DNA from: Dyadobacter beijingensis DSM 21582
Lineage (GTDB): Bacteria > Bacteroidota > Bacteroidia > Cytophagales > Spirosomataceae
Assembly: GCF_000382205.1 (NCBI RefSeq)
Contig: NZ_KB907788.1
Span: 992,001-1,056,000, forward strand
Direction: 5' to 3'
Length of the DNA: 64,000 nucleotides
The notes under the pieces are model-generated. The model saw only the letters and a program-made list of their open reading frames with translations. It had not been told where the DNA came from and searched no databases. The position numbers and the translations under genes are program-made. This document shows, piece after piece, positions 44,129 to 53,066 of this stretch (positions within the stretch are counted from its first letter, which is position 1; every line of letters starts with the position of its first letter).

Positions 44129-44407
44129 TTTCCATTTCAGATATGCTTCGCGCATGCAGTGCCCGCAGGGGCGGTACCCATGTGCGAGCGCGTCGCGTTC
44201 GTTCGCGAAGAATACCCGATTACCACGTTTCATGCGCTTCCCTGAGCCGCAGGCTAACTGTCCGTAAATTTTCAGGTTGCGGTTGCCGGCCAGCGTAATT
44301 GCGCCGGTATCGATCAATCGTTTCAATTTCCGGCTCGTTGCAAGGCTTTCGGGGCCGATTTCGTCGTGGGCGGTCATCGCTATGTAGTTAGGTTGAGTGG
44401 ATGGCAT
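44120..44407 (-). CDS. stand-alone Ada-type metal-binding domain protein
   Basis: A 95-residue protein resembling the N-terminal zinc domain of Ada. Core: GNRNLKIYGQLACGSGKRMK, then NRVFFANERDALAHGYRPCG and HCMREAYLKWK. Cys53, Cys81 and Cys84 align with three of the four zinc-binding cysteines of Ada. The position of the methyl-accepting Cys38 is Gly49 here (IYGQLAC against IFCRPSC in E. coli Ada). It therefore probably cannot repair methylphosphotriesters by the known mechanism and may be a zinc DNA-binding module. There is no AraC-like or methyltransferase domain. Convergent and overlapping with the glycosylase gene, and downstream of the 2OG oxygenase on the same strand. Confidence 0.83.
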   Translation of the reverse strand: MPSTQPNYIAMTAHDEIGPESLATSRKLKRLIDTGAITLAGNRNLKIYGQLACGSGKRMKRGNRVFFANERDALAHGYRPCGHCMREAYLKWKSG

Positions 44408-44447
44408 TGATAGTCGGCCTGTATAATGGCTGCCGTCAGATTGCGAA

Positions 44448-45149
44448 TCATGTCAATGCATCATGAAAAATAACACCCAGCGTATACCGCTGCCCGTCAT
44501 GTACTTCGCTTACGCCGTGCCGCATATTGACGCGGTAGTAGCCCTTGCTGCCTTTCACGGGCCTGAAATTCGTTGTGAAAAGCAACGCGTCGCCCTTTTG
44601 CCGCTTTACTACAATGGCTTTCGATTGCGCGCGGGGGATTTGTTCGGTCATCACGAATTCGCCGCCGGTGTAATCCTGTTCGGGTTGGTTAAGAAACAAT
44701 ACCATTTGAATCGGGAAGAAAAGATCGCCGTACAAATCCCGGTGCAGCGTATTGTGCCCGCCCTGGCCGTATTTGAGAATGAGTACCGTCGGTTTGGTCT
44801 GGCCGTACGTGCGGCAGAGCGCCTGAAATTCAGCAAAATGAGCAGGGTAGGGCTGTCCTTGGCTCAAAACGTGCATCCATTGGTTGGCTACCGGCGCGAG
44901 TTTCGGATAAATGCTTTCCCGGAGCCGTTGAATAATTGGTGGTAGCGGATATGAGAAGTATTTGTACTCGCCGAGCCCGAAGCGGTAGCGTTCCATGACG
45001 ATCGTCTTGCGGTAATGCACCGGATTGTCATATTCGGCGATGAGCTGGTCGCATTCTTCGGCATTCAGTAGCTGATGAAGTTGCGCGTAGCCGCGCTGGT
45101 GAAGGTTTTCCCGGACGGAAGCCCAGTCGGGGTTTTCGATGTTGGCCAT
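44448..45149 (-). CDS. 2OG-Fe(II) oxygenase
   Basis: A 233-residue double-stranded beta-helix dioxygenase. Iron ligands are His136 and Asp138 in NTLHRDLYGDLFFPIQMVLF and His211 in VNMRHGVSEVH. Arg221 (QRYTLGVIFHD) should bind 2-oxoglutarate. The N-terminal part (LHQRGYAQLHQLLNAEECDQ) and the GLGEYKYFSYPLPPII segment fit a bacterial family annotated only as 2OG-Fe(II) oxygenase, distinct from classical AlkB. It lies 40 bases upstream of the Ada-type gene on the same strand and near the AlkA-type glycosylase. A role in repairing alkylated nucleic acid or protein is an inference from context only. Confidence 0.87.
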   Translation of the reverse strand: MANIENPDWASVRENLHQRGYAQLHQLLNAEECDQLIAEYDNPVHYRKTIVMERYRFGLGEYKYFSYPLPPIIQRLRESIYPKLAPVANQWMHVLSQGQPYPAHFAEFQALCRTYGQTKPTVLILKYGQGGHNTLHRDLYGDLFFPIQMVLFLNQPEQDYTGGEFVMTEQIPRAQSKAIVVKRQKGDALLFTTNFRPVKGSKGYYRVNMRHGVSEVHDGQRYTLGVIFHDALT

Positions 45150-45175
45150 ACAGGTGGTGTTTTGATTTGTTTAAC

Positions 45176-45183
45176 CAAAACTA
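45176..45183 (-). promoter_or_regulatory. candidate -7 element for the 2OG oxygenase gene
   Basis: On the minus strand this reads TAGTTTTG, an exact TAnnTTTG match, 27-34 bases before ATG 45149. No -33 element at proper spacing is evident. Confidence 0.4.
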
Positions 45184-45228
45184 GCTGGCGGGAAGCAACG
45201 CTGAAACCCGTTTCTTGCTGCTGTGGCA

Positions 45229-45341
45229 CGAAGCTGCGGGACCGGATATTCGCAGGCCTCCGGTTGACCGGAACTGCAAAGGCGTTCTGCGTTTCCGACC
45301 GGCCGGAGGCCTGCGAATAATAAGCACGAAGCAAAGCTTCG
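45229..45341. repeat. large G+C-rich imperfect palindrome
   Basis: A perfect 17-bp core, TATTCGCAGGCCTCCGG (45247-45263) with 45303-45319, is extended inward by partial pairing (CCGG blocks) and outward by CGAAGCT/AGCTTCG (45229-45235, 45335-45341). It fills the gap between the ABC exporter stop (45352) and the oxygenase promoter on the minus strand. It may be a terminator or an intergenic palindromic repeat; its size and G+C content differ from the other terminators here. Confidence 0.75.
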
Positions 45342-45351
45342 CGCCATTTTG

Positions 45352-47130
45352 TTACGAAACCTGCACCATTTCGTCTTTTCTTTCCCCGATCTGCTGCCGC
45401 CACATGGCATAATACAGCCCTTTTTCTTCGAGCAACGCATGATGGCTGCCGGTTTCGACGACGCGCCCTTTTTCCAGTACATAAATACGGTCGGCGTACA
45501 TAATCGTGGAAAGCCGGTGGGCGATCATGACGGTAATGTGCTGGCGTTGGTCGGTAATGTCGCGGATGGTGTTGGAAATCTCTTCTTCGGTGAGCGAATC
45601 CAATGCGGAAGTGGCTTCGTCGAAGATGATCAGGTGCGGGTTACGCAGGAGCGCGCGGGCAATGGACAGGCGCTGGCGCTCGCCGCCTGATAATTTCAGA
45701 CCGCCTTCGCCAATTACCGTATCGATGCCGTTTTCGGCCCGGGCGAGCAGGTTGTAGCAGGCCGCTTTCAGGAGTACGTCGTTGATCATTTCGTCGGTCG
45801 CCTCGGGGTTGACGAACAGCAGGTTTTCCTTGATCGTACCCGAAAAAAGCTGCGTATCCTGCGTTACAAACCCGATTTTGTGCCGTATCTCGTCGAAGTC
45901 GATTTCCTTGCCATTGACCCCATTGTAGGACACTTTGCCTTCGATGGGCTGGTAGAGCCCCACGAGCAGCTTCACCAGGGTCGTTTTTCCAGAGCCCGAC
46001 GGCCCGACGAATGCAATGGTTTCTCCCCGTTTGACATCGAAAGAAATGTCCTCCAATGCCGGCCGTTTGGCGGTCTGGTGCTGGAACTTTACGTGTTCGA
46101 ATTGCAGCTCCTTGATATCGGTAATCACCTCCGGGTTAGCGGGTTTGTGTTCGATCGGGCGTGCGAGCAGTTCCTGCAAGTTGTTCAGGGAAGCTTCGGC
46201 TTCGCGGTAGGAGAGGATCACATTGCCCAGTTCCTGCAAAGGCCCGAAAATGAAGAATGAATAGAACTGCATCATCATCATTTGACCCACCGTAATCTTA
46301 TCGCGGAACACAAAAAAGAGCAATGCGAACATCACGCATTGTTGCAGGAAGTTGACGAACGTGCCCTGGATGAAACTGACCGAGCGAATGCTTTTGACTT
46401 TTTTCAGTTCCAGTTTCAGGATTTTAAAAGTAGTCGTGTTCAGCCGCCCGATTTCCTGCTGGGTAAGGCCGAGACTTTTCACGAGCTCGATATTCCGGAG
46501 CGATTCCGTGGTGGAGCCGGCCAATGCCGTAGTCTCCTTCACGATATTCTTCTGGATTGTCTTGATTTTCCTACTCAGTACGCTCGTCAGGAAGGCCAGT
46601 ATCACCGAGCCTACGAGGTAGATCAGCGGCAGCATCGGGCTCAGGCGAAATGCGACAATTACTACGAAAATGATCCCTACCGATGTGAAAAAGAGCACGT
46701 TGACAAAGTTGAGGATGAACTTCTCGCAATCGGCCCGGACTTTCAGGAGCACCGAAAGGGTTTCGCCGGAACGCTGGTCTTCGAAATCCTGGAATGGAAG
46801 CCGTAATGCATGGCGCAGGCCGTCCGTATAGAGGCTGGCGCCGAATTTCTGGATCACGACATTTACGAGGTAGTCCTGGAACGCTTTGGCAATACGCGAC
46901 ACCATCGCTACCCCGATGATCATGAGCAGCCCCATGAGCACGCCGCGGAAAAACTCGTCGCTGAGGCCGTTATTTCTGAATTCGGCCGCTTTGTTGGCGT
47001 AGGGGTCGATGAGGAAGTTACCGAGGATGTAGGGATTGAGGAGTGAAAAAACCTGGTTGATGGCGGCCATGACGAGGGCCAGGAAAATGAGCCCCTTGTA
47101 CCTGGTCAGGTATTGGAATAATAATTTCAT
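45352..47130 (-). CDS. MsbA-like ABC exporter (fused permease and ATPase)
   Basis: A 592-residue half-transporter. The N-terminal type-1 exporter domain has about six membrane helices (GLIFLALVMAAINQVFSLLN, FTSVGIIFVVIVAFRLSPML, MLPLIYLVGSVILAFLTSVL, MFALLFFVFRDKITVG). The ATPase domain has Walker A GPSGSGKTTLVKLLVG, the Q-loop IGFVTQDTQLFSGTI, the signature LSGGERQRLSIARALL, Walker B LIIFDEATSALD and the H-loop MIAHRLSTIMYAD. It works as a homodimer or with a partner elsewhere. Lipid or drug export is likely, but the substrate is not predictable. It is alone on its strand between a tRNA gene and the palindrome. Confidence 0.93.
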   Translation of the reverse strand: MKLLFQYLTRYKGLIFLALVMAAINQVFSLLNPYILGNFLIDPYANKAAEFRNNGLSDEFFRGVLMGLLMIIGVAMVSRIAKAFQDYLVNVVIQKFGASLYTDGLRHALRLPFQDFEDQRSGETLSVLLKVRADCEKFILNFVNVLFFTSVGIIFVVIVAFRLSPMLPLIYLVGSVILAFLTSVLSRKIKTIQKNIVKETTALAGSTTESLRNIELVKSLGLTQQEIGRLNTTTFKILKLELKKVKSIRSVSFIQGTFVNFLQQCVMFALLFFVFRDKITVGQMMMMQFYSFFIFGPLQELGNVILSYREAEASLNNLQELLARPIEHKPANPEVITDIKELQFEHVKFQHQTAKRPALEDISFDVKRGETIAFVGPSGSGKTTLVKLLVGLYQPIEGKVSYNGVNGKEIDFDEIRHKIGFVTQDTQLFSGTIKENLLFVNPEATDEMINDVLLKAACYNLLARAENGIDTVIGEGGLKLSGGERQRLSIARALLRNPHLIIFDEATSALDSLTEEEISNTIRDITDQRQHITVMIAHRLSTIMYADRIYVLEKGRVVETGSHHALLEEKGLYYAMWRQQIGERKDEMVQVS

Positions 47131-47224
47131 ACAGTTGTGAGGTGATTCGGTGGTGTTACCAATTACTGTAAACCGAAACGCGCCGAATTTAATTCTCGGA
47201 GATCGCGCAAAAAATGGGTGGAAA

Positions 47225-47251
47225 CAAAAAAGACATCCGGGAGGGATGTCT
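47225..47251 (-). terminator. terminator of tRNA-Met
   Basis: AGACATCC (47231-47238) pairs with GGATGTCT (47244-47251) around a 5-base loop. On the minus strand the stem is followed by a T-run (complement of 47225-47231). It begins 8 bases after the tRNA 3' end, a classic Rho-independent arrangement. Confidence 0.9.
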
Positions 47252-47259
47252 TCACATTG

Positions 47260-47333
47260 TAGCGGGGAGCAGGATCGAACTGCCGACCTTAGGGTTATGA
47301 ATCCTACGCTCTAACCATCTGAGCTACCCCGCC
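47260..47333 (-). tRNA. tRNA-Met (CAU), elongator-like
   Basis: A 74-base cloverleaf on the minus strand. The acceptor stem is GGCGGGG against CCCCGCT with a G-U at the first pair. The D arm is GCTC/GAGC, the anticodon loop TTCATAA (anticodon CAT), and the T arm has TTCGATC. CCA is not encoded. The first pair is not the C-A mismatch of initiators, so this is an elongator Met, or less likely a lysidine-modified Ile tRNA. The anticodon stem carries one A-C mismatch next to the loop. Confidence 0.93.
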
Positions 47334-47347
47334 GTCGTATTGTGGTG

Positions 47348-47378
47348 CAAAAGTATGTTAAAGAATGTTACGATGCAA
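47348..47378 (-). promoter_or_regulatory. promoter of tRNA-Met
   Basis: On the minus strand, TTG (47378-47376), a 20-base spacer, then TACTTTTG (47355-47348), an exact TAnnTTTG match. The expected start is a few bases before the tRNA 5' end at 47333. This is the best -33/-7 pair in the window. Confidence 0.75.
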
Positions 47379-47531
47379 CCCATTTGCCGGTTTTTACGGT
47401 AAATTTCGCATATTTTTGACACAACAAATTTAAATTTACACGCTTTTATTCTCGATTTATGTTATATTACAACTTTTAAATCAGCACATAAGGCGAGCGA
47501 TAACGAGGCCGCTCCTTTAATTTCAGCACAT

Positions 47532-47924
47532 ATGGAAAAATATAAATTTGTTAAAGAATTTGAATTGAGATCCTCCCCGAAAGTTCTATTTCCATATATT
47601 TCCACACCCTCGGGCCTTGAACAATGGTTTGCCGAGAAGGTCACTGTGCTGCCCGACCACCGCTTCGATTTCCAATGGGATGGCGACAGCCACATTGCCC
47701 GCCAGACAGGCCTTCGGATCAATAAGGCCGTGCGTTTCGATTTTGAGGATACCAGTGATGATAATCTCGATAACAACCATCTGGAACTAAAATTAGAAGT
47801 TAGCGAGTTAACCCAGACAACCTTTTTGCGCATTATCGACTATTCGTCCAACCGCGACAAAGACGAGCTACATTCGCTCTGGGAGGGTTTTATTGATAAT
47901 TTAAGAGAAATAGTAGGTAGTTGA
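47532..47924 (+). CDS. START-like domain protein
   Basis: A 130-residue helix-grip protein of the START-like type widespread in Bacteroidota. It starts MEKYKFVKEFELRSSPKVLF and continues PYISTPSGLEQWFAEKVTVL, then HRFDFQWDGDSHIARQTG and LHSLWEGFIDNLREIVG. It is cytosolic, with no catalytic motif; its role is unknown. Its TGA stop overlaps the ATG of the LptF/LptG-type permease (TGATG at 47922-47926), so the two are translationally coupled. A role connected with lipid or lipopolysaccharide transport is therefore possible. Confidence 0.88.
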   Translation: MEKYKFVKEFELRSSPKVLFPYISTPSGLEQWFAEKVTVLPDHRFDFQWDGDSHIARQTGLRINKAVRFDFEDTSDDNLDNNHLELKLEVSELTQTTFLRIIDYSSNRDKDELHSLWEGFIDNLREIVGS

Positions 47925-49420
47925 TGAAAAAGCTGGATAAGCTTATTTTAACGTCCTTTTGGGGACCTTTTGTAATTACAATGTCGGTCGTGGTGTTCGT
48001 CTTCCTGATGCGGATCATGATCTTTTATATCGACGATTTCGTGTCCAAGGACCTGAACGTCATAGACTATGCACAGCTATTCTTCTTTTTCAGCCTCATC
48101 ACCGTGCCCACGGCGCTGCCGCTGGCAATGCTGCTTTCTTCCCTGATGGCTTTCGGTAACCTCGGAGAGTTTTTTGAACTCACGGCGATCAAAAGCGCCG
48201 GTATTTCCGTCGTAAGGGCAATGGCGCCGATGTTCGTCGTGGCCGTCTGTATCAGCATTTTTTCTTTTTATTTCAATGACCGCGTCTCTCCTTGGGCGAA
48301 CCTGAAAGGGTACAGCCTGCTCTATGATATCAAGACCACCAAGGCCACATTGAAGATCAAGGAAGGGATTTTCTATAACGATTTGCCCGGATACAGCATT
48401 AAGGTCGACGAGAAGCTGGATAATGGCAAGATGATCGGCATGGTGATTTACAAGCACAACAGCCGGTCCTATGAGCTGGGCAATACCGAAATTATCCTCG
48501 CCGATTCCGGCCGGATGTATTCCATTAATGAGAACCGTTACCTGGTGATCGAGCTCTATAATGGTACGCGTTACACCGACGAGCAGGGTTCCGGTAGCTC
48601 GCGGCCGGTCTATATCTCGACGCCCACCGGTACGCCGACGCCCTTTTCGAATTTCAACCGTCAGTCATTCCGGCATTACCGCCTTACCGAAAGCCTGGCG
48701 TCGTTCGGGATGAAGCGGACGGACGAGGGGCAGTTTAAATACCACGAATTCATGAAGAATATCAGCGACCTGACCCATACGGCCGACTCGCTGCGTACTT
48801 CTTACCAGGAAACACAGAAAAACCTCGTTGCCGGCAGCCAGCAGTATTATTCCTACAATTACCGCGAAGGCACGGACAAAACGATCAAATCGGGCAAGTG
48901 GATCGACTCGCTGCTGGTGAAACCGGTTTCCGACAGTTTGAAAAAGGAAATACTCGCGAACACGAAATCTGCATCGAACAGCATGCTGGGTTATATTAAT
49001 CAGCAGCAGGATTATTTGCAGCTGAAATTGAAGGACGCCAGCAAGTACGAGCTCGAAAAGCACCACAAATACACCCAGGCGCTTTCCTGCCTCATCATGT
49101 TCCTGATCGGCGCGCCGTTGGGGGCCATTATCAAGAAGGGCGGGTTCGGGGTGCCGGTGCTGGTTTCGATCCTGTTTTTCATCCTGTTATATGTACTCAC
49201 TAACCAGGGCGATAAATGGGTGAAAGAAGGCCTCGTTGCCGTGCCGGTGGGCGCTTGGCTGGCCAATACCCTTCTCTTTTTGACGGGAATGTATTTCATC
49301 GACCGCGCGCGGAGCGATTCGCGGTTGTTCGAGAAGGATGTTTACCAGATGTTTTTCAGGAGAATTAAGTCAAAATGGGCAAGTAGATTTGGAAAAACGG
49401 AACTTATCACTCATAATTAA
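47924..49420 (+). CDS. LptF/LptG-type lipopolysaccharide export permease (YjgP/YjgQ)
   Basis: A 498-residue inner-membrane protein, by family half of the permease that extracts LPS for the Lpt bridge. The start is ATG 47924 (MKKLDKLILTSFWGPFVITM), overlapping the previous stop. There are six membrane helices, three early (FVITMSVVVFVFLMRIMIFY, LFFFFSLITVPTALPLAMLL, VVRAMAPMFVVAVCISIFSF) and three late (ALSCLIMFLIGAPLGAII, VPVLVSILFFILLYVLTNQG, VGAWLANTLLFLTGMYF), around a large periplasmic beta-jellyroll. The family signature GAPLGAIIKKGGFGVPVLVS is clear. Bacteroidota copies are hard to assign to LptF or LptG, so no symbol is given. rpsO follows with its own promoter. Confidence 0.92.
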   Translation: MKKLDKLILTSFWGPFVITMSVVVFVFLMRIMIFYIDDFVSKDLNVIDYAQLFFFFSLITVPTALPLAMLLSSLMAFGNLGEFFELTAIKSAGISVVRAMAPMFVVAVCISIFSFYFNDRVSPWANLKGYSLLYDIKTTKATLKIKEGIFYNDLPGYSIKVDEKLDNGKMIGMVIYKHNSRSYELGNTEIILADSGRMYSINENRYLVIELYNGTRYTDEQGSGSSRPVYISTPTGTPTPFSNFNRQSFRHYRLTESLASFGMKRTDEGQFKYHEFMKNISDLTHTADSLRTSYQETQKNLVAGSQQYYSYNYREGTDKTIKSGKWIDSLLVKPVSDSLKKEILANTKSASNSMLGYINQQQDYLQLKLKDASKYELEKHHKYTQALSCLIMFLIGAPLGAIIKKGGFGVPVLVSILFFILLYVLTNQGDKWVKEGLVAVPVGAWLANTLLFLTGMYFIDRARSDSRLFEKDVYQMFFRRIKSKWASRFGKTELITHN

Positions 49421-49452
49421 ATTAAAATATTTTAAAATCGGTTGAAAAACCT

Positions 49453-49460
49453 TACTTTTG
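49453..49460 (+). promoter_or_regulatory. -7 promoter element of rpsO
   Basis: TACTTTTG is an exact TAnnTTTG match, identical to the tRNA-Met element, preceded by an A+T tract (49411-49436). It lies 64 bases before ATG 49524, giving a leader of roughly 57 bases, long enough for the S15 translational feedback known in other bacteria. Confidence 0.55.
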
Positions 49461-49523
49461 CAACTTTGTTTGCGGCAAGGTGCCGTAATTACTACATATT
49501 TACTTTAATCTGTTGTTACAATC

Positions 49524-49799
49524 ATGTATTTAACCGCGGAAAAGAAGAGCGAGATCTTCGAATCGAAAGGTTTTAAAAAGGAGGGCACCGACACGGGCTC
49601 TGCCGAATCACAAATTGCTTTATTTACGTACCGTATCAATTATCTGAACGAGCACCTCAAAACGCACAAAAAAGATAATGATACACGTCTGGGCCTCCTG
49701 AAAATGGTAGGAAAGCGCAGAAGATTGTTGGATTATCTTTACAAAAAAGACATCAATCGCTACCGTGCGATCATCGCCGAATTAGGCATACGTAAGTAA
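49524..49799 (+). CDS. rpsO: 30S ribosomal protein S15
   Basis: A 91-residue primary 16S rRNA-binding protein. It contains the standard S15 body: [59 protein letters not shown] and [13 protein letters not shown]. Length matches the family. It is followed by a terminator hairpin and then pnp, the widely conserved rpsO-pnp order. Confidence 0.98.
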   Translation: MYLTAEKKSEIFESKGFKKEGTDTGSAESQIALFTYRINYLNEHLKTHKKDNDTRLGLLKMVGKRRRLLDYLYKKDINRYRAIIAELGIRK

Positions 49800-49803
49800 T
49801 TTG

Positions 49804-49845
49804 AAATCAGGGAACTTTACATATGTGAAAGTTCCCTGATTTTTT
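49804..49845 (+). terminator. intrinsic terminator between rpsO and pnp
   Basis: A perfect 15-bp stem (AAATCAGGGAACTTT, 49804-49818, with 49828-49842) and a 9-base loop; the T-run extends to 49845. It begins 4 bases after the rpsO stop. It may be partial, tuning the rpsO to pnp ratio. Confidence 0.93.
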
Positions 49846-49911
49846 GCGGAAAAAACAGGAAATTACCGGGACGTCAGGACGGCGTTTCACAGCTACAAAA
49901 ATCAAATATCT

Positions 49912-52053
49912 ATGCTCTTTAATATAGTTACCAAGACTATAACCTTACCGGACGGCAGGGAAATCACAATTGAAACAGGAAAATTAGCGAAACAGGCCGA
50001 CGGATCGGTGGTAGTAAGGCTGGGTAACACCATGTTGCTCGCTACGGTGGTTGCTAACAAGGATATTAAGGAAGGTTTGGACTTCCTTCCATTGTCTGTT
50101 GACTATCAGGAAAAATTCGCTTCTGCGGGACGTATACCGGGTAGCTTCCAGCGCCGCGAGGGCAAGCTTTCGGACCATGAAGTTTTGACCAGCCGTTTGG
50201 TTGACCGCGTATTGCGCCCATTGTTCCCGGACGATTACCATGCGGAAGTACAAGTAAATATCCTCCTGATCTCTGCGGATGCGGAAGCATTGCCTGATGC
50301 ACTCGCTGCATTGGCGGCATCGGCGGCATTGGCGGCGTCGGACATTCCTTTCGGCGGACCGGTATCCGAAGTGCGCGTTGCGAAAATCGACGGAGAGTAC
50401 GTGATCAACCCCGGAACGACGGCATTGGCAAACGCAACCCTCGACCTGATGGTAGGTGCTACCTACAACGACATCGCGATGGTGGAAGGTGAAATGAGCG
50501 AGGTTTCGGAAGAAGAAGTGATCGAGGCGCTGAAAATTGCACACGAAGTTATTAAAACCCAATGCCTTGCTTTGAAAGAATTCGAAGCGGCTGTTGGCAA
50601 AACTGAAAAAAGAGAATACGTAGGCGATCCTGCGGACGAGGCGCTTGAAGCACGTCTGCGCGAATTTGCCTATGGCAAAATATACGCGGTTACGCAATTG
50701 GGTTCTACCAATAAAACAGTTAGAAAAGATGGTTTCAAAGCTGTTTGGGAAGAATTTAAAACTACAATCACCGAAGAAGAAGCAGCTGAATTCAACGAAG
50801 GATTGGCGAAACGCTATTTCAACGACCTCGTTTGGGAAGCTTCACGCCGCCTCGTACTGGACGAAAGAATCCGCCTCGACGGCCGCCAGCTCGACCAGGT
50901 GAGACCGATCGCTTCGGAAGTGGATTACCTGCCGAATGCGCACGGTTCAGCATTGTTTACCCGCGGTGAGACGCAATCGCTGACCACCGTTACATTGGGT
51001 ACCAAGCAGGACGAGCAGATCGTTGACACGCCATTGAGATATGGTTACAGCAAATTCATGCTGCACTATAACTTCCCCGGCTTCTCGACCGGCGAAGTGA
51101 AGCCTAACCGCGGCCCTGGCCGTCGTGAGGTAGGTCACGGTAACCTTGCATTGCGCGCACTCAAAAAAGTATTGCCTCCGGTAGAGGATAATCCATACAC
51201 CATCCGTATCGTTTCCGATATCCTCGAATCAAACGGTTCGTCTTCGATGGCGACGGTTTGCGCAGGATCGCTTGCATTGATGGACTCAGGTCTGAAAATC
51301 AAAGCACCGGTATCGGGTATCGCAATGGGCCTTATTTCTGATGAGGCGACCGGCAAATACGCGGTACTTTCGGACATCCTCGGCGATGAAGATCACCTGG
51401 GCGACATGGACTTCAAAGTAACCGGAACGGCCGAAGGTATCACAGCCTGCCAGATGGATATGAAGGTGAACGGCCTTTCATTCGAAGTGTTGACGGAAGC
51501 CCTTATGCAAGCCAAAGCGGGCCGTTTGCACATTCTCGGTGAAATGAACAAAACCATCACCGAAAGCCGTCCTGACCTGAAACCACACACGCCGCGTGCG
51601 ATCGTGATCAAAATCGATCGTGAGATGATCGGTGCGGTAATCGGACCGGGCGGAAAAGTGGTTCAGGATATTCAGAAAGAGTCAGGCGCAACGATCTCTA
51701 TCGAAGAGAAAGATGGCGCAGGCTTCGTAAGTATATTCTCTGCCGACAAGTCTTCCATGGATAAAGCAGTTGCACGGGTTAAAGGCATCATTCTGGTCCC
51801 TGAAATCGGTGAGCTTTATACCGGTAAGGTGAAGTCGATCATGCCGTTCGGAGCGTTTGTGGAATTCCTTCCGGGCAAAGACGGTTTGTTGCACATTTCC
51901 GAGATCAAGTGGGAGCGCCTCGAAAAGATGGACGGCGTTCTGGAAGTAGGAGAAGAGGTGCAGGTGAAGCTGGTCGAAATCGATAAGAAAACTGGAAAAT
52001 ACCGCCTTTCACGGAAAGTATTGTTACCAAAGCCTGAGAACAAAAAAGAGTAA
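49912..52053 (+). CDS. pnp: polyribonucleotide nucleotidyltransferase (PNPase)
   Basis: A 713-residue phosphorolytic 3'-5' exoribonuclease. The first RNase PH domain starts [20 protein letters not shown] with [20 protein letters not shown]. An all-helical linker follows. The second RNase PH domain has [14 protein letters not shown] residues [36 protein letters not shown] and active-site [18 protein letters not shown] domain ([20 protein letters not shown]) and an S1 domain ([20 protein letters not shown]) follow. Length and order are normal. It lies downstream of rpsO and is probably partly co-transcribed; a long leader (49846-49911) separates them. Confidence 0.97.
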   Translation: MLFNIVTKTITLPDGREITIETGKLAKQADGSVVVRLGNTMLLATVVANKDIKEGLDFLPLSVDYQEKFASAGRIPGSFQRREGKLSDHEVLTSRLVDRVLRPLFPDDYHAEVQVNILLISADAEALPDALAALAASAALAASDIPFGGPVSEVRVAKIDGEYVINPGTTALANATLDLMVGATYNDIAMVEGEMSEVSEEEVIEALKIAHEVIKTQCLALKEFEAAVGKTEKREYVGDPADEALEARLREFAYGKIYAVTQLGSTNKTVRKDGFKAVWEEFKTTITEEEAAEFNEGLAKRYFNDLVWEASRRLVLDERIRLDGRQLDQVRPIASEVDYLPNAHGSALFTRGETQSLTTVTLGTKQDEQIVDTPLRYGYSKFMLHYNFPGFSTGEVKPNRGPGRREVGHGNLALRALKKVLPPVEDNPYTIRIVSDILESNGSSSMATVCAGSLALMDSGLKIKAPVSGIAMGLISDEATGKYAVLSDILGDEDHLGDMDFKVTGTAEGITACQMDMKVNGLSFEVLTEALMQAKAGRLHILGEMNKTITESRPDLKPHTPRAIVIKIDREMIGAVIGPGGKVVQDIQKESGATISIEEKDGAGFVSIFSADKSSMDKAVARVKGIILVPEIGELYTGKVKSIMPFGAFVEFLPGKDGLLHISEIKWERLEKMDGVLEVGEEVQVKLVEIDKKTGKYRLSRKVLLPKPENKKE

Positions 52054-52118
52054 TTTGATGTTCTTGTAGGCAGGAACGGTAAAAACGTCGTTATATAACA
52101 TACTTAATAAAGACATAG

Positions 52119-52982
52119 ATGAGACAGCTAAAGATCAGTAAGCAAATTACCAACCGTGAAAGTCAGTCGTTAGATAAATATTTGCAGGAGATCGGTAAGG
52201 TGGATTTGCTAACGCCGGATGAGGAGGTGACGTTAGCTCAGAAAATCAGGGACGGGGACCAGCTGGCTTTGGAACGTTTGACCAAGGCAAACCTGCGTTT
52301 CGTCGTGTCCGTAGCAAAGCAATATCAGAATCAAGGCTTGTCGCTGGGTGACCTGATCAACGAGGGAAACCTCGGTCTGATCAAGGCAGCACAGCGTTTT
52401 GACGAAACGAGAGGTTTTAAATTCATTTCTTACGCGGTTTGGTGGATTCGTCAGTCTATCCTGCAAGCGTTGGCGGAACAGTCACGTATCGTGCGTTTAC
52501 CCCTCAACCGTGTAGGTTCTTTGAATAAAATTTCCAAAACTTTCTCTGAGCTCGAACAGCGTTTCGAACGTGAGCCTTCACCCGAAGAATTGGCGGAAGT
52601 ATTGGAAATCTCTTCTTCCGAAGTAGTGGATACGATGAAGATCTCCGGTCGCCACGTTTCAATGGATGCTCCATTCGTACAAGGCGAGGAAAACAGCCTT
52701 CTGGATGTTCTCGAAAACGACCTGGAAGACAAACCGGATTCGGGTCTGGTGAACGAGTCGCTCCGCAAGGAGGTACAGCGCGCGTTGTGCACGCTTACGC
52801 AACGCGAGGCGGACGTGATCGCCCTGTATTTCGGCCTGAATGGCGAGCATGCGATGACTTTGGAAGAGATCGGGGAGAAGTTCAACCTTACCCGCGAGCG
52901 CGTGCGCCAGATCAAGGAAAAAGCGATCCGCAGATTGCGCCACGTTTCGAGAAGCAAAGCTTTGAAAACCTATTTGGGTTAA
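52119..52982 (+). CDS. rpoD: primary RNA polymerase sigma factor (RpoD/SigA type)
   Basis: A 287-residue sigma-70 factor, short because region 1.1 and the non-conserved insert are absent, as is usual in Bacteroidota. Region 1.2 is [20 protein letters not shown]; region 2 is [40 protein letters not shown]. Region 3 follows ([20 protein letters not shown]). Region 4 is [20 protein letters not shown] and [19 protein letters not shown]. It directs RNA polymerase to -33/-7 promoters such as those noted here. It lies 65 bases downstream of pnp on the same strand and is followed by a terminator. Confidence 0.96.
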   Translation: MRQLKISKQITNRESQSLDKYLQEIGKVDLLTPDEEVTLAQKIRDGDQLALERLTKANLRFVVSVAKQYQNQGLSLGDLINEGNLGLIKAAQRFDETRGFKFISYAVWWIRQSILQALAEQSRIVRLPLNRVGSLNKISKTFSELEQRFEREPSPEELAEVLEISSSEVVDTMKISGRHVSMDAPFVQGEENSLLDVLENDLEDKPDSGLVNESLRKEVQRALCTLTQREADVIALYFGLNGEHAMTLEEIGEKFNLTRERVRQIKEKAIRRLRHVSRSKALKTYLG

Positions 52983-53015
52983 TGCATATTCAAATGCAAA
53001 CCTTCTAATTACTTT

Positions 53016-53040
53016 AATAGCCTCTTTCGGGAGGCTATTT
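53016..53040 (+). terminator. terminator after the sigma factor gene
   Basis: AATAGCCTC (53016-53024) pairs perfectly with GAGGCTATT (53031-53039), loop TTTCGG, followed by a T-rich stretch. It ends 26 bases before the menD start. Confidence 0.85.
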
Positions 53041-53066
53041 TCATTTTCAGACCAGGCGTTTTTTCC

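Noticed and set aside
45065..45403. Small frames between the ABC exporter and oxygenase genes
   Set aside because: They fall on the G+C-rich palindrome and give Arg/Ala/Ser-rich products on both strands, typical of non-coding palindromic DNA.
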